Below, piece after piece: positions 61,493-64,000 of a stretch of DNA of 64,000 bases (the first letter of the stretch is position 1; every line of letters starts with the position of its first letter). Both the position numbers and the translations under genes were made by a program. The notes beneath the pieces are model-generated. The model was given only the letters and a program-made list of their open reading frames with translations, did not search any database and was not told where the DNA came from. The stretch is taken from contig NZ_JACHIR010000002.1 of assembly GCF_014203355.1 (NCBI RefSeq), forward strand, positions 372,001-436,000, written 5' to 3'. Source of the stretch: Kutzneria kofuensis (GTDB taxonomy: Bacteria; Actinomycetota; Actinomycetes; Mycobacteriales; Pseudonocardiaceae).

Positions 61493-63037
61493 TCACACGA
61501 AAGAGATGGTGCGGAACTGGAACGACGACAGCGGCAGGCCGCGGTCGGGGATGAATCCGGTGACCTTGCTGCTGTACGCGTCGACCTGGTTCTTGAAGCC
61601 CCACACGATGTATCCGCCGCGGTCGTACTCGATCTGCTGCGCGTCCTGGAGCAGCCGGGTGCGGCGGGCGGGGTCGAGTTCGGCGCGGGCGCTGCGGATG
61701 ACGGAGTTGAAGGCGGGGTCGTTCCAGTGGCATTCGTTGTACGGAGCATTGGGCAGCGAACCCTGGGCGACCTGGGGCAGGTAATTCCGCGTGTACCAAT
61801 AGTCCTGGGCGAAGGTCCACCCCAGATATTGCTTGCCGTAGAACATTCCGCTGTCGACGGGCCGCACTCGGACATTGATCCCGGCGGCATGGGCCTGTTG
61901 GGCGAACAACAAGGCGGCGGTGACGGCGGAGGAGTCGACGGCGGTGGAGGTGAACAGTTCGAGCTGCAGGTTGGAGTGGCCGGCGCTGCGCAGCAGGGAC
62001 TTGGCCTGGTCGAGATCCTGTTGCCGCTGCGGCAACTGCTTGGCGTAGGCGACGTCGAACGGCGCGTACAGGTCGTTGCCGATCCGGCCCTGGCCGTTGA
62101 GGGCCTGGCTGACGAGCTGCCCCCGGTCGGCGACGAGCCGCAGCGCCTGGCGGACCCGGGCGTCGGCGAACGGCGCGGTGTCGACCCGCATGGTGAACGG
62201 CGTCCAGTTGCCGGTCTCGGACACCAGCACGTTGGCGCCGGCGGCCTTCACGGTGGCCATCCGCTCCGCCGGCAGGTTGTCGATGGCCTCCACGTCCCCG
62301 CCGAGCAGCGCCTCCAGCTGCGGCTCGGCCCCGGGGAAGTCGATGATCACCAGCTCGTCCACGTACGGCTGGTCGCCGCGCCAGTAGCCGGTGAAGCGCG
62401 GGAAGGAGCTGCGGTCCCCCGGCGTGAACGAGCCGAACCGGAACGGCCCGGTGCCGACGGGTTTCGCGGGGTCGAAGCCGACCGGCACCATCCCGTTGTA
62501 GTACTGGGCGAGCTCGTCCTGGAACTGCGCGTACGGCTGCGTCAGCGGGATCCGCAGCGTCCGGGAGTCCAGCTTCCTCAGGCCGGCCAGGTCGATGATG
62601 CTCAGCGCCGCCGCCCCGTTGCCCTTGACGTCCACGATGCGCTTGAACGTGAAAATCACGTCGTCGACGTCGAATCGCTTGCCGTTGTGGAATTCCACGC
62701 CGTCACGCAGCCGCAGCGTCCACACGCTGCCATGGTCGGACGGCTCGATCGACTCGGCCAGCACGGGCTGGATGTTGTACGCCGCGTCGTGCAGGAACAG
62801 CGGCTCGTACAGGTTGGACACCCGCGCCTGGTCGGTGTACGTCGGCGGGTGGTGCGGGTCGAGACTGTCCGCCGTGCTGCCGCCGGCGATCCCCACCCGC
62901 AGCACGCCGCCGTGCTTGCTGGGCCCGAGCGCCGCCGCGCTGACCGACCGGCTGTCCTGGTCGGCGGAGCAGCCGGCGACCGCGCCGAGGCCGAGCAAGC
63001 CGCCGGCGCGCAGGAAATCCCGTCGGGAAACCGTCAC
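61493..63037 (-). CDS. Tat-exported lipoprotein, peptide ABC transporter substrate-binding protein
   Basis: A 514-residue family 5 solute-binding protein (oligopeptide/nickel type). The N-terminus SRRDFLRAGGLLGLGAVAGC has a twin-arginine motif and a lipobox Cys, so it is folded before export and anchored outside the membrane. Family signature: LAESIEPSDHGSVWTLRLRD followed by GVEFHNGKRFDVDDV. The GTG at 63037 overlaps the stop of the EAL gene (GTGA). No permease or ATPase genes are in the window, so its transporter lies elsewhere. It may bind peptides or opines. Confidence 0.88.
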   Translation of the reverse strand: MTVSRRDFLRAGGLLGLGAVAGCSADQDSRSVSAAALGPSKHGGVLRVGIAGGSTADSLDPHHPPTYTDQARVSNLYEPLFLHDAAYNIQPVLAESIEPSDHGSVWTLRLRDGVEFHNGKRFDVDDVIFTFKRIVDVKGNGAAALSIIDLAGLRKLDSRTLRIPLTQPYAQFQDELAQYYNGMVPVGFDPAKPVGTGPFRFGSFTPGDRSSFPRFTGYWRGDQPYVDELVIIDFPGAEPQLEALLGGDVEAIDNLPAERMATVKAAGANVLVSETGNWTPFTMRVDTAPFADARVRQALRLVADRGQLVSQALNGQGRIGNDLYAPFDVAYAKQLPQRQQDLDQAKSLLRSAGHSNLQLELFTSTAVDSSAVTAALLFAQQAHAAGINVRVRPVDSGMFYGKQYLGWTFAQDYWYTRNYLPQVAQGSLPNAPYNECHWNDPAFNSVIRSARAELDPARRTRLLQDAQQIEYDRGGYIVWGFKNQVDAYSSKVTGFIPDRGLPLSSFQFRTISFV

Positions 63038-64000
63038 GAGACCGCAGTCCGCAGGGTCCGTAACGCCGCGATGTCGCCGGGCGGGCCGGGCTTGGGCCGT
63101 CCCAGCAGGTAGCCCTGCGCCTGGTCGCAGCCCAGCGCCCGCAGCATCTCGAACTGGGCGGGCTCCTCGACGCCCTCGGCGATGGTGGTGAGCCCGAGGG
63201 CCTGGCCCAGGCGGATCACCGCCGTGACGATCTCCCGGTCGGACGGATCCGTGACCAGTCCGGCGACGAACGACCGGTCGATCTTGACGAAGCTGACCGG
63301 CAGCCGCTTGAGGTACGTCAGCGACGAGTAGCCGGTGCCGAAGTCGTCGATGCCCAGCCCGACGCCCAGTTCCCGGATCCGCTCCAGCTGGCGCAGCGTC
63401 GCCGCGTCGGCCTCCATCAGCACGGTCTCGGTGAGCTCCAGCGTCAGGCCCGACGGTTCCAAACCGGTTTCCGCCAGCGCGCGCTCGATGGTCGCGGCCA
63501 GGTCCGGCCGGTTCGCCTGCCGCGCCGACAGGTTGACCGCGGTGCGCAGCCCCGCCGGCGCGGCCCCGGTCTTCCGCCACGTCACGAGCTGCCGGCAGGC
63601 CTGCTCCAGCACGGACGTCCCGATCGGCACGATCAGCCCGCTGTCCTCGGCGACCTGGATGAACGTGTCCGGCGCGAGCAGCCCGCGGTCGGGGTCGTCC
63701 AGCCGCACCAGCGACTCCACCGCCACGGTGTCGCCGGTGTCCATGTCGACGACGGGCTGGAAGTGCAGCACGAAGCGGTCGTCGCGCAGGCCCTGCCGCA
63801 GCGCCGAGGCGATGGCGATCCGGTCGACGGCGCGTTCCTGCAGGCCGGCGTCGAAGATCTCGCACCGGTTCTTGCCGCGGGTCTTCGCCCCGTACATGGC
63901 GGCGTCGGCCTCGCGCAGCAGGTCCTCCGGCGCGGGGTTGTGCCCGTTGGCCAGGGCGATGCCGACGCTGGCCGTGACGACCACCTCGAACGTCCCGACC
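63034..64000 (-). CDS. GGDEF-EAL cyclic-di-GMP protein (N-terminus outside window)
   Basis: The visible 320 residues hold the end of a GGDEF domain (VTASVGIALANGH, DAAMYGAKTRGKNRC) and a full EAL phosphodiesterase domain. The EAL motif reads E-S-L in VAVESLVRLDD, keeping the metal-binding Glu. DDFGTGYSSLTYL and AEGVEEPAQFEMLRALGCDQ in parts are canonical, so hydrolysis of cyclic-di-GMP is plausible. The GGDEF motif itself lies beyond base 64000. Codon four from the end of the DIAALRTL segment is TTA (63061-63063). It is coupled to the following lipoprotein gene. Confidence 0.85.
   Translation of the reverse strand, partial: VGTFEVVVTASVGIALANGHNPAPEDLLREADAAMYGAKTRGKNRCEIFDAGLQERAVDRIAIASALRQGLRDDRFVLHFQPVVDMDTGDTVAVESLVRLDDPDRGLLAPDTFIQVAEDSGLIVPIGTSVLEQACRQLVTWRKTGAAPAGLRTAVNLSARQANRPDLAATIERALAETGLEPSGLTLELTETVLMEADAATLRQLERIRELGVGLGIDDFGTGYSSLTYLKRLPVSFVKIDRSFVAGLVTDPSDREIVTAVIRLGQALGLTTIAEGVEEPAQFEMLRALGCDQAQGYLLGRPKPGPPGDIAALRTLRTAVS

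Overview
The window is high-GC actinomycete DNA. GTG starts, very rare TTA codons, MbtH/SARP/TetR/LysR families and Drr-type exporters all point this way. The style fits a Pseudonocardiales-like antibiotic producer, but I cannot name a species. Its centre is a nonribosomal peptide synthetase (NRPS) cluster, flanked by accessory genes and, on the right, by ordinary chromosomal genes. I saw no tRNA, rRNA, CRISPR array or intact insertion sequence.

Left arm (1-11.4 kb): two small operons rich in SnoaL/NTF2-fold proteins, an alpha/beta hydrolase with a Cys nucleophile, two split-barrel flavin-type proteins, an SMP-30-like lactonase, two LysR regulators (plus the tail of a third), an MFS exporter, a second MFS exporter fused to a SnoaL domain, and an aspartate/glutamate-type racemase. 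Whether this arm serves the NRPS product is unproven.

Core (11.4-45.3 kb): three transcription units. Unit 1 has a stand-alone A-T didomain, a SyrP-like Fe/2-oxoglutarate oxygenase, SbnB and SbnA homologues (L-2,3-diaminopropionate, Dap, supply) and a membrane protein. Unit 2, on the minus strand, is an AsnO/VioC-like amino-acid hydroxylase. Unit 3 is a two-gene ABC exporter, three NRPS genes and mbtH, closed by two strong hairpins. The assembly line reads A-T / C-A-NMT-T / C-A-T // C-A-T / C-A-T / C-A-T-E // C-T / C-A-T-TE. By-eye specificity codes give Gly, N-Me-Val, Asn (likely hydroxylated), an aliphatic residue, Phe, D-Phe, a position with no A domain, and perhaps Trp. The A-less seventh module and the stand-alone A-T protein beside the Dap genes suggest that Dap, or a derivative, is loaded in trans.

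All three core units carry the same promoter layout: heptamer direct repeats with an 11-bp period, ending exactly 10 bp before a TANNNT -10 box. This is the geometry of SARP-activator sites. A SARP/AfsR-type regulator lies at 48.4 kb. Both it and the first NRPS gene contain a TTA leucine codon, suggesting bldA-type developmental control.

Right arm (45.5-64 kb): DUF2231 and other membrane proteins, a SnoaL-TetR pair behind a perfect operator palindrome, the SARP gene, a P450, two paralogous methyltransferases and a TetR gene sharing a divergent operator. A decayed strip with LuxR and pdxA2 remnants follows, then a DUF1537 kinase, a giant P-type ATPase with a degenerate extra half, a DddA-like deaminase toxin with Imm1 immunity protein, a Tat lipoprotein solute-binding protein, and the end of a GGDEF-EAL protein. 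The cluster probably ends near 54 kb.
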